Below are positions 34,436 through 43,826 of a stretch of DNA of 64,000 nt, piece after piece. Origin of the DNA: Burkholderiaceae bacterium (GTDB lineage Bacteria > Pseudomonadota > Gammaproteobacteria > Burkholderiales > Burkholderiaceae_C); contig JAIESX010000006.1 of the NCBI GenBank assembly GCA_019745555.1, positions 124,001 through 188,000 on the forward strand, read 5' to 3'. The position numbers and the translations under genes are program-made. Below the pieces are notes generated by a model. That model did not search any database. It was not told the origin of the DNA and saw only the letters and a program-made list of their open reading frames with translations. Positions within the stretch are counted from its first letter, which is position 1, and the number at the start of each line of letters is the position of its first letter.

Positions 34436-35622
34436 AACGACGTCTTCCCACCCTCCTGCTGCTGGCCCTGCTCTGCGCTGCGCTGGCTTCGGCCCAGGCC
34501 AGCGCCCAGAAGAAGCCGCGCGCAAAGCGCGCGCAGGACAGTGCCCCCCAGCTGATCGAAGGCAGCGGTCCGGCCTATGCGACCCGGTCCGAGGCCATGG
34601 CCCTGGCCGACGAGATCGCGCAGCAGCACGGGCTGGACCGCCGCTGGGTGCGCCGCACCCTCGGCAAAGCGCGCCACGTGCCGCAGCTGGCCAAGCTGGT
34701 CGTGCCGCCGCCCGTGAGCACGCCGCGCAACTGGCAGCAGTACCGCAGCCGTTTTCTGGAAGCCGAGCGTGTACAGGCCGGCGTGGCGTTCTGGCAGACG
34801 CACGAGGCGCTGCTGCAACGCGCCAGCAGCACCTACGGCGTGCCCGCAGACATCATTGTCGGCATCATCGGCGTCGAGACCTTCTACGGCCGTCATCTGG
34901 GTCGCTACCGCGTGCTGGACACGCTGACGACCCTGGCACTGGATTTTCCGGCCGAGCATCCACGCGCGGCGGCGCGCACCGCTTTCTTCCGCAGCGAGCT
35001 GGGCGAGTTTCTCAAGCAGCGTTACCAGGCCGGCCTGGATCCGCTCAAGGCCCGTGGCAGCTATGCCGGCGCCATGGGTATTCCGCAGTTCATGCCCTCG
35101 AGCTGGGCCCGCTATGCGGTGGATTTCGACCAGGACGGCCGCATCGATCTGCTCGACAGCCCGGCCGACGCCATCGGTTCCGTCGCGCACTATTTCAAGT
35201 CCTTCAACTGGAAGCCGGGCATGCCCACCCACTACGCCGTGGACTTCGATTACTCGCGGCTGGACATGGACACCCTGCTGGCCCCGGACATCAAGCCCAC
35301 CTTCGGCGTTGATCAGTTCGCTGCCAAGGGTGTGGTGCTGGGCCCCGCAGGCCAGCAGCATGAGGGGCCGCTGGCGCTGGTGGAGCTGCAGAACGGCGAT
35401 TATTCGCCCAGCTATGTGGCCGGCACCGAGAACTTCTATGCCGTCACGCGCTACAACTGGAGCAGCTATTACGCCCTGGCCGTGATCGAGCTTGGCCAGG
35501 CTGTCGCCCAGGCGCGCCGCTCGGCGCAGGGCGCACAGGCTCAGGCCAGCACCACGGACTCGAACACCGGGTGCAGTGTGTCGACCCAGAGATCGACCTC
35601 CGGCTCGCCGATCTGCAGATAG
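34432..35622 (+). CDS. mltB: Lytic murein transglycosylase B, GTG start
   Basis: YGVPADIIVGIIGVETFYGRHLGRYRVLDTLTTLALDFP...GSYAGAMGIPQFMPSSWARYAVDFDQDGRIDLLDSPADAIGSVAHYFKSFNWKPG. Confidence 0.93.
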   Translation: MKRRLPTLLLLALLCAALASAQASAQKKPRAKRAQDSAPQLIEGSGPAYATRSEAMALADEIAQQHGLDRRWVRRTLGKARHVPQLAKLVVPPPVSTPRNWQQYRSRFLEAERVQAGVAFWQTHEALLQRASSTYGVPADIIVGIIGVETFYGRHLGRYRVLDTLTTLALDFPAEHPRAAARTAFFRSELGEFLKQRYQAGLDPLKARGSYAGAMGIPQFMPSSWARYAVDFDQDGRIDLLDSPADAIGSVAHYFKSFNWKPGMPTHYAVDFDYSRLDMDTLLAPDIKPTFGVDQFAAKGVVLGPAGQQHEGPLALVELQNGDYSPSYVAGTENFYAVTRYNWSSYYALAVIELGQAVAQARRSAQGAQAQASTTDSNTGCSVSTQRSTSGSPICR

Positions 35623-36437
35623 GCCAGGCAGGCCGGGCCATGCTGTGCCCATTCGCGCTGGATGGACACCCCCTCGAAATCCGCTACCAGATGCTCGGCC
35701 ACCGCGGCCAGCGCCACCAGGGTGCGCACCCCCGCCGGGATGGAGCTCACGCGCAGCACGTGGAAGTCATGGTGCAGGCGGATCGCGAAGGCGATCACCG
35801 GTGGCAGATGCCAGGTGCGCGCCACGATGGCGCCCACCACCGCATGGTCGGTACGGTGCGCGGCGTTTTCCGTTTCCGTGAAGCTGCGGTCCTGCCGCGC
35901 CAGGGCTTCGGCCAGGGTGCCGGCATAGCCGCGCAGGCCCTGCAGCAGGATGGGCAGGCCGACATGCATGAAGAGACCGCAGGTCTGCGCCACCTCGGCG
36001 TCCACGCCATGGAGCTGGCGCGCGATGAAGGCCATGGCCAGCGAGCGGCGCGTCGAAGTCTCCCAGAAATGCTCCAGCAGTGGCGAGTTGGCGGGGATGC
36101 TGCTGCGCGCCAGGAAGCCCGTGAGGATGGCGGCCGTCTGGCCCAGGCCCAGCAGGCTCACGGCCTCGGTTACCGTGTGAGCGGGTCGCGCCCGGCTGTA
36201 GAGCGGGCTGTTGGCCAGGCGCAGCAGGGCGGCCGCCATGGCCACGTCGCTGGTGGCGATGCGTGTGACCTCAGTCGGATCCGGATCACTCTGACGCATC
36301 TCCAGCTGCAGCGCGGTGAGCAGCTCGGGGCAGGGCGGGATCACGATGTCGCGCACCGGACCGTCGACGCGGGCCTGGTCCAGTTCCCGGTCGATGTCGG
36401 TGATCTGCAGGGAGGCCGGCCGGACTGTTTTCGACAT
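35541..36437 (-). CDS. HDOD domain protein
   Basis: IPPCPELLTALQLEMRQSDPDPTEVTRIATSDVAMAAALLRLANSPLYSRARPAHTVTEAVSLLGLGQT. Confidence 0.88.
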   Translation of the reverse strand: MSKTVRPASLQITDIDRELDQARVDGPVRDIVIPPCPELLTALQLEMRQSDPDPTEVTRIATSDVAMAAALLRLANSPLYSRARPAHTVTEAVSLLGLGQTAAILTGFLARSSIPANSPLLEHFWETSTRRSLAMAFIARQLHGVDAEVAQTCGLFMHVGLPILLQGLRGYAGTLAEALARQDRSFTETENAAHRTDHAVVGAIVARTWHLPPVIAFAIRLHHDFHVLRVSSIPAGVRTLVALAAVAEHLVADFEGVSIQREWAQHGPACLAYLQIGEPEVDLWVDTLHPVFESVVLA

Positions 36438-36480
36438 GATGGGCATCATCGCTGCGCTGCCTTCCCGGCGCAAGCTGTGG

Positions 36481-38925
36481 TTATTCCCCGGACGGAAGAT
36501 GCTGCCAGTAGCGGCGACGCTCAATGCGCTCGCAGCGCACCCGATCGGCCTGCGCCGAGGCCCAGGACGCGGCGCCGCAGCCCGCGGAGTCCAGCAGCCG
36601 CACCTCGCGTTCGGCGTAGCGCGCCAGCACCTCGGTGGCCGGGTGGCCATAGCGGTTGCGATAGCCGGCCTGCACCAGGGCCCAGCGCGGCGCCACGGCG
36701 TCGAGAAAGGCCGCCGTGCTCGAGGTCTTGCTGCCATGGTGCGGCACCAGCAGCCAGTCGGCGCGCAGCGCGGCGCCCTCGGCCAGCAGCCGGGCCTCCT
36801 GCTCCTTCTCGATGTCCCCGGTCAGCAGGGCCGTCTGCGCGCCGCTGCTGACCCGCAGCACGCAGGACAGGGCGTTGCTGCGTCGCACGCGCCCGTAGTC
36901 CTCGGGCCGGGGATGCAACACCTCGAACTGCACGCCGTCCCAGATCCAGCGCTGGCCGGCCTCGCAGCGCTGGCTCGCCTGCCCGGCCAGCAGCTCGTGC
37001 GCTGCATCCAGCGAGCTCAGCAGGCGGGCCTGCGGCTGGGCCCCCAGCACCGAAGCCGCCCCACCCGTGTGGTCGCTGTCGCGATGGCTCAGCACCAGGG
37101 TGTCCAGCCGCACGCCCTGCGCGCGCAAGAGCGGCACCAGCACCCGCTGGCCCGCATCGCTGTCATTGGCATAGCGTGGCCCCGTGTCGTAGAGCAGGGC
37201 GTGCGAGGCCGTGCGCACCAGCACGGCATTGCCCTGGCCCACGTCGGCTGCCAGCAGCTCGAACTGTCCGGGCGGCGGAGCATGTGGCTGCCACAGCAGC
37301 GCCGGCAGCAGCAGGGGCAGGCCGGCCAGCCGCACGGGCCAGGGCAGGCGCAGGACCATCAGCAGGCCACCCAGTACCGCGGCCAGCCCGGCCCACAGCG
37401 GCGCCTGCGCCACGGCCAGCGTGGCCAGCGGCAGGCCGGCGAGTTGGGTCAGCAGCGCCCCAAGCATTTGCACGGCCCAGGCCGCGGCGTCCCACAGCGG
37501 CGACCAGAGCGTACCCAGCAGGGCCAGCGGCGTCACGCCCAGTGTTACCCAGGGAATCGCCAGCAGATTGGCCAGCAGGCCGATCAGCGAGACCTGGCCG
37601 AAGAACAGCAGCGTCAGGGGTGCCAGGGCGAGCGTGATCAGCCATTGTTCGCGCAGCAGGCCCAGCAGCCGCACGCGCAGGGTGCGCGGCGCGCCTGCAG
37701 CTTCGTGGCCGACGCCGGCAAACAGCACGCCGACGGCCACGAAACTCAGCCAGAAACCCGGCTGCAGCAGCGCCCAGGGGTCGACGGCCAGCACCACGGC
37801 GGCCGTCAGCAGCCAGAGCTGGGGCCAGGGCCAGCGCCGCGCCGTCAGGCGCAGCAGCGTGGCCGTGGCCAGCATGAGCACGGTGCGCTGCGCCGGCACC
37901 CCCCAGCCGCTGAAGAGCGCGTAGGCGGCGGCCAGCGCCAGGCCGCCCAGCAGGCCGGCGTGCTGGGCCGGATACAGCAGGCACAGGCGCGGTGACGCAC
38001 GCCAGAGCCCGCGCAAGAGCAGCGCGGCCAGCCAGGCAAAGAGCGTGATGTGCAGGCCCGAGATGCTCATCAAGTGGGCCACGCCAGTGGCGCGGAACAC
38101 ATCCCAGTCGCTGCGCGCGATGGCCTGCTGGTCGCCCGTGACCAGGGCCGCGACCACGCCCAGGGCGCGCGCCCGGGCCTGCTCCTGCGGCGTCTCCGGC
38201 AGGGACGGCGCGCGTTGCTGGATCGCATCACGCACCCGCTGGCGTGCCAGTTCGACCGGATGCTCGCCGCTGGGCCCCAGGTTCTGCGGCGACGGGTCCT
38301 TGCGGCCGGTGCGCACATAACCCGTGGCCTGCAGGCCCTGTTCCCAGAGCCAGAGCTCGAAATCGAAGCCGTGGGGGTTGCGCGCGCCATGCGGTGCGCG
38401 CAAGCGCACGTTGAAGCGCCAGCGCTCGCCGGCCTGCAGCTCGGGTGCCTGCAGAAAGGGTTCGAGCACGGCGCCGTCCTCGTTGCGAAAGCCGCCGTAC
38501 CAGCTCAGGTAGAGGCGGGGCGGCACCGGCACGGCCTGGCCGTCCAGCGTGGCGTGTTCGACGCTGAAGCGAAAGCGCGTGCTGTTCTCGCCGAACTGCG
38601 GCATGGCGCTGATGCGGCCCGTGACACTGAGGTCGCGGCCTTCGAGGGCCGGGTCCAACGCCTGTTGCTGGAAGTGGCTGGCGCGCAGGCCGGTACTGGC
38701 GTGGGCCAGCAGGGCCGTGGCCCCGAAAGCCAGCAGCTGTCGCAGCATTGGTTGTGGCAGCCGGCGCAAGACCAGCAGGAGCGCCAGTGCCGTCGCCAGC
38801 GTCAGCGCATAGGCGGCCACCGGCCAGAGCTCGGCCTGCTGCAGCTGCAGCGCGATGCCGGCGATCCCGCCGAGCAGGCAGGGCGTCAGCAGCCGGGCGG
38901 GCGTTCCGGTGGACGGGTCATGCAT
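36481..38925 (-). CDS. comEC: DNA internalization competence protein ComEC/Rec2
   Basis: ATGVAHLMSISGLHITLFAWLAALLLRGLW; beta-lactamase-like C-terminal domain VLVRTASHALLYDTGPRY...LSHRDSDHTGGAASVL...LLVPHHGSKTSSTAAFLDAVAPRWALVQAGYRNRYGHP. Confidence 0.93.
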   Translation of the reverse strand: MHDPSTGTPARLLTPCLLGGIAGIALQLQQAELWPVAAYALTLATALALLLVLRRLPQPMLRQLLAFGATALLAHASTGLRASHFQQQALDPALEGRDLSVTGRISAMPQFGENSTRFRFSVEHATLDGQAVPVPPRLYLSWYGGFRNEDGAVLEPFLQAPELQAGERWRFNVRLRAPHGARNPHGFDFELWLWEQGLQATGYVRTGRKDPSPQNLGPSGEHPVELARQRVRDAIQQRAPSLPETPQEQARARALGVVAALVTGDQQAIARSDWDVFRATGVAHLMSISGLHITLFAWLAALLLRGLWRASPRLCLLYPAQHAGLLGGLALAAAYALFSGWGVPAQRTVLMLATATLLRLTARRWPWPQLWLLTAAVVLAVDPWALLQPGFWLSFVAVGVLFAGVGHEAAGAPRTLRVRLLGLLREQWLITLALAPLTLLFFGQVSLIGLLANLLAIPWVTLGVTPLALLGTLWSPLWDAAAWAVQMLGALLTQLAGLPLATLAVAQAPLWAGLAAVLGGLLMVLRLPWPVRLAGLPLLLPALLWQPHAPPPGQFELLAADVGQGNAVLVRTASHALLYDTGPRYANDSDAGQRVLVPLLRAQGVRLDTLVLSHRDSDHTGGAASVLGAQPQARLLSSLDAAHELLAGQASQRCEAGQRWIWDGVQFEVLHPRPEDYGRVRRSNALSCVLRVSSGAQTALLTGDIEKEQEARLLAEGAALRADWLLVPHHGSKTSSTAAFLDAVAPRWALVQAGYRNRYGHPATEVLARYAEREVRLLDSAGCGAASWASAQADRVRCERIERRRYWQHLPSGE

Positions 38926-39001
38926 GACGCGATGCTAATCGGGCCAGGCCAGGGATGCGCCGCATGAAGATGGGAGGCGCTGGCACTCCGCTCAGCTCAG
39001 C

Positions 39002-39997
39002 TCAGTACAGGGCCAGCGCCTGCAGGCACGCGCGCTTGTGGGCCTCGCCCTGCGCCGGCGCCAGCTCCACGCCCCGCAGGCGCAGTCCGTAGTCCAGTTC
39101 CTGCGCCTCGGCCTGCAGCACCCAGGCGCACAGACGCGAGAGACGCTGCTCGGTGGTGGCGCCATAGGTCTCGTTGAGGTCCAGCCAGAGCTGGAAATGC
39201 TGCGCCTGCAGGCTGTCGCGGCTCACCAGCTCGTCGGTCTTGGCCGCCTTCTTCCAGACGATGCTCTTGAGCGGGTCGCCGCGGCGGTAGGGGCGCACGC
39301 CGTCGAATTCGCTGCTGGCTACATGGCGTGCGGCCGCACCGCCGCTGCTGTGCGGTTGGCCCGGCGGCAGCGGTGGGGGCGAGGCCTCGGCCTGCGGGTA
39401 GACCAGCACGCTGGCGGCAGGACGCCAGAGGGTCCAGACCCGGAAGATACCCAGCGGGAAGCGTGTCTCGGCAGTGAGTATGGGGATGTCGTGGCGTCCA
39501 CGTGGCAGACCGGGCAGTACCAGTTCCACGTCACTGCTTCCCAGGCGCGGCACATCGCACCAGACCCAGTGCGCGGCCTCGTCCGGCGTGTGCACACGCA
39601 GGCCGATGCCGTAGCGCGCGGCCTTGCGCGCGTTGTGCAGGCTGATGCGCAGCCGCGTGGGCGTGCCGGCGTGATGCGACTCCAGCGGGTGCAGCACCAG
39701 GGTCAGGCCGCGCAGCGTGCCGTGCGAGATGTGCATGCTGACGATGGCGCAGCCGCCGAGCAGGAAGGTCAGCAGGTATCCCAGATTGAGCTGGTAGTTG
39801 ATGGACGCGACCAGCAACACCAGCAGGGTGGTGGCCAGCATGAAGCCCGCGCGCGTGGGCAGGATGTAGACGTTGCGCCGGGTCAGCGTATGCGTGTCGC
39901 TGCGCGGCAGGCGGGCCTGCCACCAGCGCTGCCAGCGGGCGCGCACATGGCCCAGCGGATGCAGCAGGGGGTTCGGCAGAGACGGTGCCGCGCTCAT
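39002..39997 (-). CDS. DUF58 domain protein
   Basis: PTRAGFMLATTLLVLLVASINYQLNLGYLLTFLLGGC...FDGVRPYRRGDPLKSIVWKKAAKTDELVSRD. Confidence 0.92.
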   Translation of the reverse strand: MSAAPSLPNPLLHPLGHVRARWQRWWQARLPRSDTHTLTRRNVYILPTRAGFMLATTLLVLLVASINYQLNLGYLLTFLLGGCAIVSMHISHGTLRGLTLVLHPLESHHAGTPTRLRISLHNARKAARYGIGLRVHTPDEAAHWVWCDVPRLGSSDVELVLPGLPRGRHDIPILTAETRFPLGIFRVWTLWRPAASVLVYPQAEASPPPLPPGQPHSSGGAAARHVASSEFDGVRPYRRGDPLKSIVWKKAAKTDELVSRDSLQAQHFQLWLDLNETYGATTEQRLSRLCAWVLQAEAQELDYGLRLRGVELAPAQGEAHKRACLQALALY

Positions 39998-40010
39998 GGG
40001 GTGGATGAGC

Positions 40011-40931
40011 TCAGGGCAGGGGCACGGCGTCGAGCATGGCGCGCACCTGTTCCAGCGGGCCACGGCCCGCGCTGGCCACAGGCACCAGGCGGTGGGCCGT
40101 GGTCTGCGGCAGGATGGCCTGCACATCGTCGGGTGCCACGTAGTCGCGCCCGCTGATCAGGGCCTGGGCCTTGGCGGCACGCAGCACGGCCAGACCGGCG
40201 CGGGGCGAGAGGCCCTGCACGAACCAGCGGCCGTTGCGCGTGGCGGCAATGATGTCCTGCAGGTAGTCGAGCAGGGGCGGTGCAGCGTGGATGGCCAGCA
40301 CCTGTTGCTGCAAGGCCTTGAGCTCCTCGGCGCTCAGCAGGCCCGGCAGCTGCTCGACCATCTCACGCCGTTCGCGGCCGGCCAGCAGCTCGCGTTCGGC
40401 GGCACGATCGGGGTAGCCCAGCGAGATGCGCATGAGGAATCGGTCGAGCTGTGATTCGGGCAGCGGGTGCGTGCCCAGCTGCTCCTGCGGGTTCTGGGTG
40501 GCGATCACGAAGAAGGGCAGCGGCAGCGGGCGCGTCTCACCCTCGATCGTGACCTGGCGCTCCTCCATGGCCTCGAGCAGGGCGCTCTGGGTCTTGGGGC
40601 TGGCACGGTTGATCTCGTCGGCCAGCAGCACCTGGGCGAAGATGGGGCCGGGATGGAAGACGAAGGCGTTCTGGTTGCGGTCGTAGATGGACACGCCCGA
40701 AAGGTCGCTGGGCATGAGGTCGGCCGTGAACTGCACGCGCGAGAACTGCAGGCCGAAGCTGCGTGAGAGCGCGTGCGCCAGCGTGGTCTTGCCCACGCCC
40801 GGGGCGTCCTCGATCAGCAGATGCCCCCCTGCGAGCAGGCAGGCCACGCCGTCGCTGACCTGGGCGGGCTTGCCGACGATGACCGTGTTGAGTTGTGCCA
40901 GCAGTGCTTTAATCTTGGCTTGTGCGTCCAT
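40011..40931 (-). CDS. MoxR family AAA+ ATPase
   Basis: HLLIEDAPGVGKTTLAHALSRSFGLQFSRVQFTADLMPSDLSGVSIYDRNQNAFVFHPGPIFAQVLLADEINRASPKTQSALLEAMEERQVTIEG. Confidence 0.95.
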   Translation of the reverse strand: MDAQAKIKALLAQLNTVIVGKPAQVSDGVACLLAGGHLLIEDAPGVGKTTLAHALSRSFGLQFSRVQFTADLMPSDLSGVSIYDRNQNAFVFHPGPIFAQVLLADEINRASPKTQSALLEAMEERQVTIEGETRPLPLPFFVIATQNPQEQLGTHPLPESQLDRFLMRISLGYPDRAAERELLAGRERREMVEQLPGLLSAEELKALQQQVLAIHAAPPLLDYLQDIIAATRNGRWFVQGLSPRAGLAVLRAAKAQALISGRDYVAPDDVQAILPQTTAHRLVPVASAGRGPLEQVRAMLDAVPLP

Positions 40932-40961
40932 GGTGCGAACATAACCGAAATCGGATGAGTC

Positions 40962-41915
40962 ATGAGCAAGACAGGCTTTTACACACATGGTGACTGCCGC
41001 AAGCACGAGATGGGCCCCGGTCACCCGGAATGTCCCGAGCGGCTGGACGCCATCGAGGAGCGGCTGCTGATCAGCGGGGTGGACCATGCGCTGATCCGCA
41101 TCGAAGCGCCCATGGCCTCGCTCGACGAGGTGGAGCTGGCGCACAGCCGCACCCATGTGCTGGCCCTGCGTGGCATGAGTGCCACCCTGGCCGATGAGCA
41201 GCTTGCCGGCGGCCCGCGCTACGCCATGGTCGACCCGGACACTTCCATGAACGTGGACAGCTGGAACGCCATCCTGCGTGGCGCAGGGGCGGCCCTGGCG
41301 GCCACCGATGCCGTGATCGCCGGGGAACTGGAAAACGCCTTCTGTGCCGTGCGCCCGCCCGGGCATCACGCGGGCCGCGAGCAGGCCATGGGCTTCTGCT
41401 TCATCAACAACGTGGCCGTGGCCGCCAAGTACGCGGTGGAGCGGCACCGTCTCAAGCGCGTGGCCATCGTCGACTTCGACGTGCACCATGGCAACGGGAC
41501 CGAGGACATCGTGGCCGGCGATCCGCGCATCCTCATGGTGAGCTTCTACCAGCATCCCTTCTATCCGCCGGGCGGCTCGCGCTCGGACGCGGACAACCTG
41601 GTCAACGTGCCCGTGCCGGCCTACACCCGGGGCATGGCCATCCGCGAAGTCGTGGAGACGCAGTGGATGCCTCGGCTCGAGGCGCACAAGCCGGAGATGA
41701 TCTTCATCAGCGCCGGCTTCGACGCCCACCGCGAGGACGACCTAGCCCAGCTCGGTCTGGTCGAGGAGGACTATGCGTGGATCACCGGGCGCATCATGGA
41801 CGTGGCCCGTCGCTACAGCAAGCAGCGCATCGTCTCCTGTCTGGAGGGGGGCTACAACCTCAGCGCCTTGGGGCGCAGCGTGGAAGCTCACCTGCGCACG
41901 CTGGCCGGGGTCTGA
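40962..41915 (+). CDS. Histone deacetylase family protein
   Basis: GPGHPECPERLDAIEERL, RPPGHHAGREQAMGFCFINNVAVAAKYA, VAIVDFDVHHGNGTEDI. Confidence 0.94.
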   Translation: MSKTGFYTHGDCRKHEMGPGHPECPERLDAIEERLLISGVDHALIRIEAPMASLDEVELAHSRTHVLALRGMSATLADEQLAGGPRYAMVDPDTSMNVDSWNAILRGAGAALAATDAVIAGELENAFCAVRPPGHHAGREQAMGFCFINNVAVAAKYAVERHRLKRVAIVDFDVHHGNGTEDIVAGDPRILMVSFYQHPFYPPGGSRSDADNLVNVPVPAYTRGMAIREVVETQWMPRLEAHKPEMIFISAGFDAHREDDLAQLGLVEEDYAWITGRIMDVARRYSKQRIVSCLEGGYNLSALGRSVEAHLRTLAGV

Positions 41916-41924
41916 GGCCTCGGC

Positions 41925-42401
41925 TCACCAGGCGAGATAGGCGTACCCCTTTTCCTGGAACTCCATCACCGCGGCCGCGCCGACTTCCTCGATGCGCGCG
42001 ATGTCCAGCATGTCGGCCTTCTGCCATCCCAGGCTGTACATAGTGTTGCCGCAGGCCACGAACTCCACGCCATAGGACTCGCTCATGCTTTTGACGCGCT
42101 GCTGCAGCACCGGGGCCACCGGGCGCTGCGGTTTTTTCGCGAGCAGATGGATGCCCGGCCCCCAGACCACGACGGCGATGGCCACGTCGTCCACATACTT
42201 CTTGAGCATGGCGCCGATGGAGTTGAGGATGGCTTCCTGGTAGTCCGGCTCGGCACGGTTGAGCTGGTAGACGATCTTGTGCGGCGGGCCGTCGGCGCCC
42301 GGTTTGCCCGCCGCCCTTACGGGCAGGGCGGCGCCGGTGGCTGCTGCAGCGGCCACGGCGCCCAGCAGGTGACGGCGGGGCAGAGGTGAACGGTCGGTCA
42401 T
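41925..42401 (-). CDS. DsrE-like protein with Tat-type signal peptide
   Basis: MTDRSPLPRRHLLGAVAAAAATGAALPVRAAG then DsrE-type KIVYQLNRAEPDYQEAILNSIGAMLKKYVDDVAIAVVVWGPGIHLL. Confidence 0.8.
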   Translation of the reverse strand: MTDRSPLPRRHLLGAVAAAAATGAALPVRAAGKPGADGPPHKIVYQLNRAEPDYQEAILNSIGAMLKKYVDDVAIAVVVWGPGIHLLAKKPQRPVAPVLQQRVKSMSESYGVEFVACGNTMYSLGWQKADMLDIARIEEVGAAAVMEFQEKGYAYLAW

Positions 42402-42480
42402 GGCAATCTCCATCAACAGGCCTGAGGTTAGCCGATCATGGAGCCGGTTTCAGCCTGCAGTTCTGTGAGAATCGGCACCC

Positions 42481-43716
42481 ATGAGCGAACTTCAACATCT
42501 TTTGCAAGAGCTCGGTGGCACTCGACTCTGGGTCGAGGTGCTCGTGCTGCTGGCCTGTGTGAGCCTGGCCTGGGGCCTGGCGCGTCTGCTGCGGCGCGGC
42601 GCGTCCGCCGATTCCGTCTGGTTCGGCCGCTACACCATCGATGGCCTGCTGTTTCCGGTGCTGGCCGTGGTCCTCATCTACGTTGCGCGCTACGGTGTGG
42701 GGCTTCACCAGCCGGTGGTCGTGCTCAAGGTGGCGCTGCCCATCTTCATCTCCCTGGCTGCCATCCGCCTTTTTGCCCGCGTGCTCGGCGCTTCCTTTCC
42801 GCAGTCCTCGACGATCAAACTGATCGAGAGCGTGGTGTCCTGGCTGGCCTGGGGCGGGGCGGTGCTCTGGATCACGGGGCTGTTGCCGGCGGTGCTGGCC
42901 GAGCTCGAGGCCATCTCCTTTGCCTTCGGCAAGACGCGCATCAGCCTGCGCACCCTGTTCGAAGGCGTGCTGTCCTCGGGCGTGATGCTGGTGGTGGTGC
43001 TCTGGATCTCGGCCACCATCGAGAAGCGCGTGCTGCGCGAGGCCGTGGGCGACCTGTCCATGCGCAAGGTGGCGGCCAACGTCATCCGCGCGGGGCTGCT
43101 GCTGGTGGGCCTGCTCTTCGTGCTCTCGGCCGTGGGGGTGGATCTCACGGCGCTGTCGGTACTCGGTGGTGCGCTGGGCGTGGGTCTGGGCTTCGGCTTG
43201 CAGAAGCTCGCGGCCAACTACGTCAGCGGCTTCGTGATCCTGATCGAGCGTTCGCTGCGTATCGGCGACCTGGTGCGGGTGGACAATTTCGAGGGCGTGG
43301 TGACGGACATCAAGACCCGCTATACCCTGCTCCGTGCGCTCAACGGCCGTGAGTCCGTGGTGCCCAACGAGCTCTTCATCACCCAGCGGGTCGAGAACCT
43401 CACGGCGGCCGACCCCAAGGTCTCGGTCACTCTCAATGTCTCGGTGGCCTATGACAGTGATGTGGATCAGGTGCAGCAGATCCTGCTGGCTGCGGCCTTG
43501 AGCAGTCCGCGTGTATTGCGGGAGCCGGCTCCCGCAGCTCATCTGGCCAATTTCGGGGCCGACGGACTGGAGTTCACGCTGGCGTTCTGGATTGCCGATC
43601 CGGAAAACGGTCAGCTGGGTCTGCGCTCGGACATCAACCTGGCCATCCTGCGTGGCTTGCGCGCGGCCGGCATCGAGATTCCGTACCCGCAGCGCGTGGT
43701 CCACACAAAATCCTGA
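42481..43716 (+). CDS. MscS-type mechanosensitive ion channel protein
   Basis: SVLGGALGVGLGFGLQKLAANYVSGFVILIERSLRIGDLVRVDNFEGVVTDIKTRYTLLRALNGRESVVPNE. Confidence 0.93.
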   Translation: MSELQHLLQELGGTRLWVEVLVLLACVSLAWGLARLLRRGASADSVWFGRYTIDGLLFPVLAVVLIYVARYGVGLHQPVVVLKVALPIFISLAAIRLFARVLGASFPQSSTIKLIESVVSWLAWGGAVLWITGLLPAVLAELEAISFAFGKTRISLRTLFEGVLSSGVMLVVVLWISATIEKRVLREAVGDLSMRKVAANVIRAGLLLVGLLFVLSAVGVDLTALSVLGGALGVGLGFGLQKLAANYVSGFVILIERSLRIGDLVRVDNFEGVVTDIKTRYTLLRALNGRESVVPNELFITQRVENLTAADPKVSVTLNVSVAYDSDVDQVQQILLAAALSSPRVLREPAPAAHLANFGADGLEFTLAFWIADPENGQLGLRSDINLAILRGLRAAGIEIPYPQRVVHTKS

Positions 43717-43747
43717 GCAGATGCTCCGGCGGCCGGATTTCTCGGCA

Positions 43748-43775
43748 TATAATCCAAAAAAGCACGACCGTTCGT
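43748..43775 (+). promoter_or_regulatory. etfBA promoter: -10 box followed by an operator-like element
   Basis: TATAAT at 43748-43753 and ACGACCGTTCGT at 43764-43775 (ACGA-N4-TCGT). Confidence 0.45.
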
Positions 43776-43826
43776 TTTTGTGTCGCGCAGGTGCCCTTGA
43801 AGGCCGGCGCAGCGCCTAGAATCGTC

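Noticed and set aside
32327-34525. 732-aa minus-strand ORF
   Set aside because: Exactly opposite the TgpA-like gene; Gln/Arg/His-rich composition typical of an antisense frame.
34517-34537. GCGCGC-AAA-GCGCGC hairpin
   Set aside because: Inside the mltB coding region and explained by Lys/Arg/Ala codons.
42436-43704. 422-aa minus-strand ORF
   Set aside because: Antisense of the MscS-type channel gene, Gln/His/Arg-rich with no family signature.
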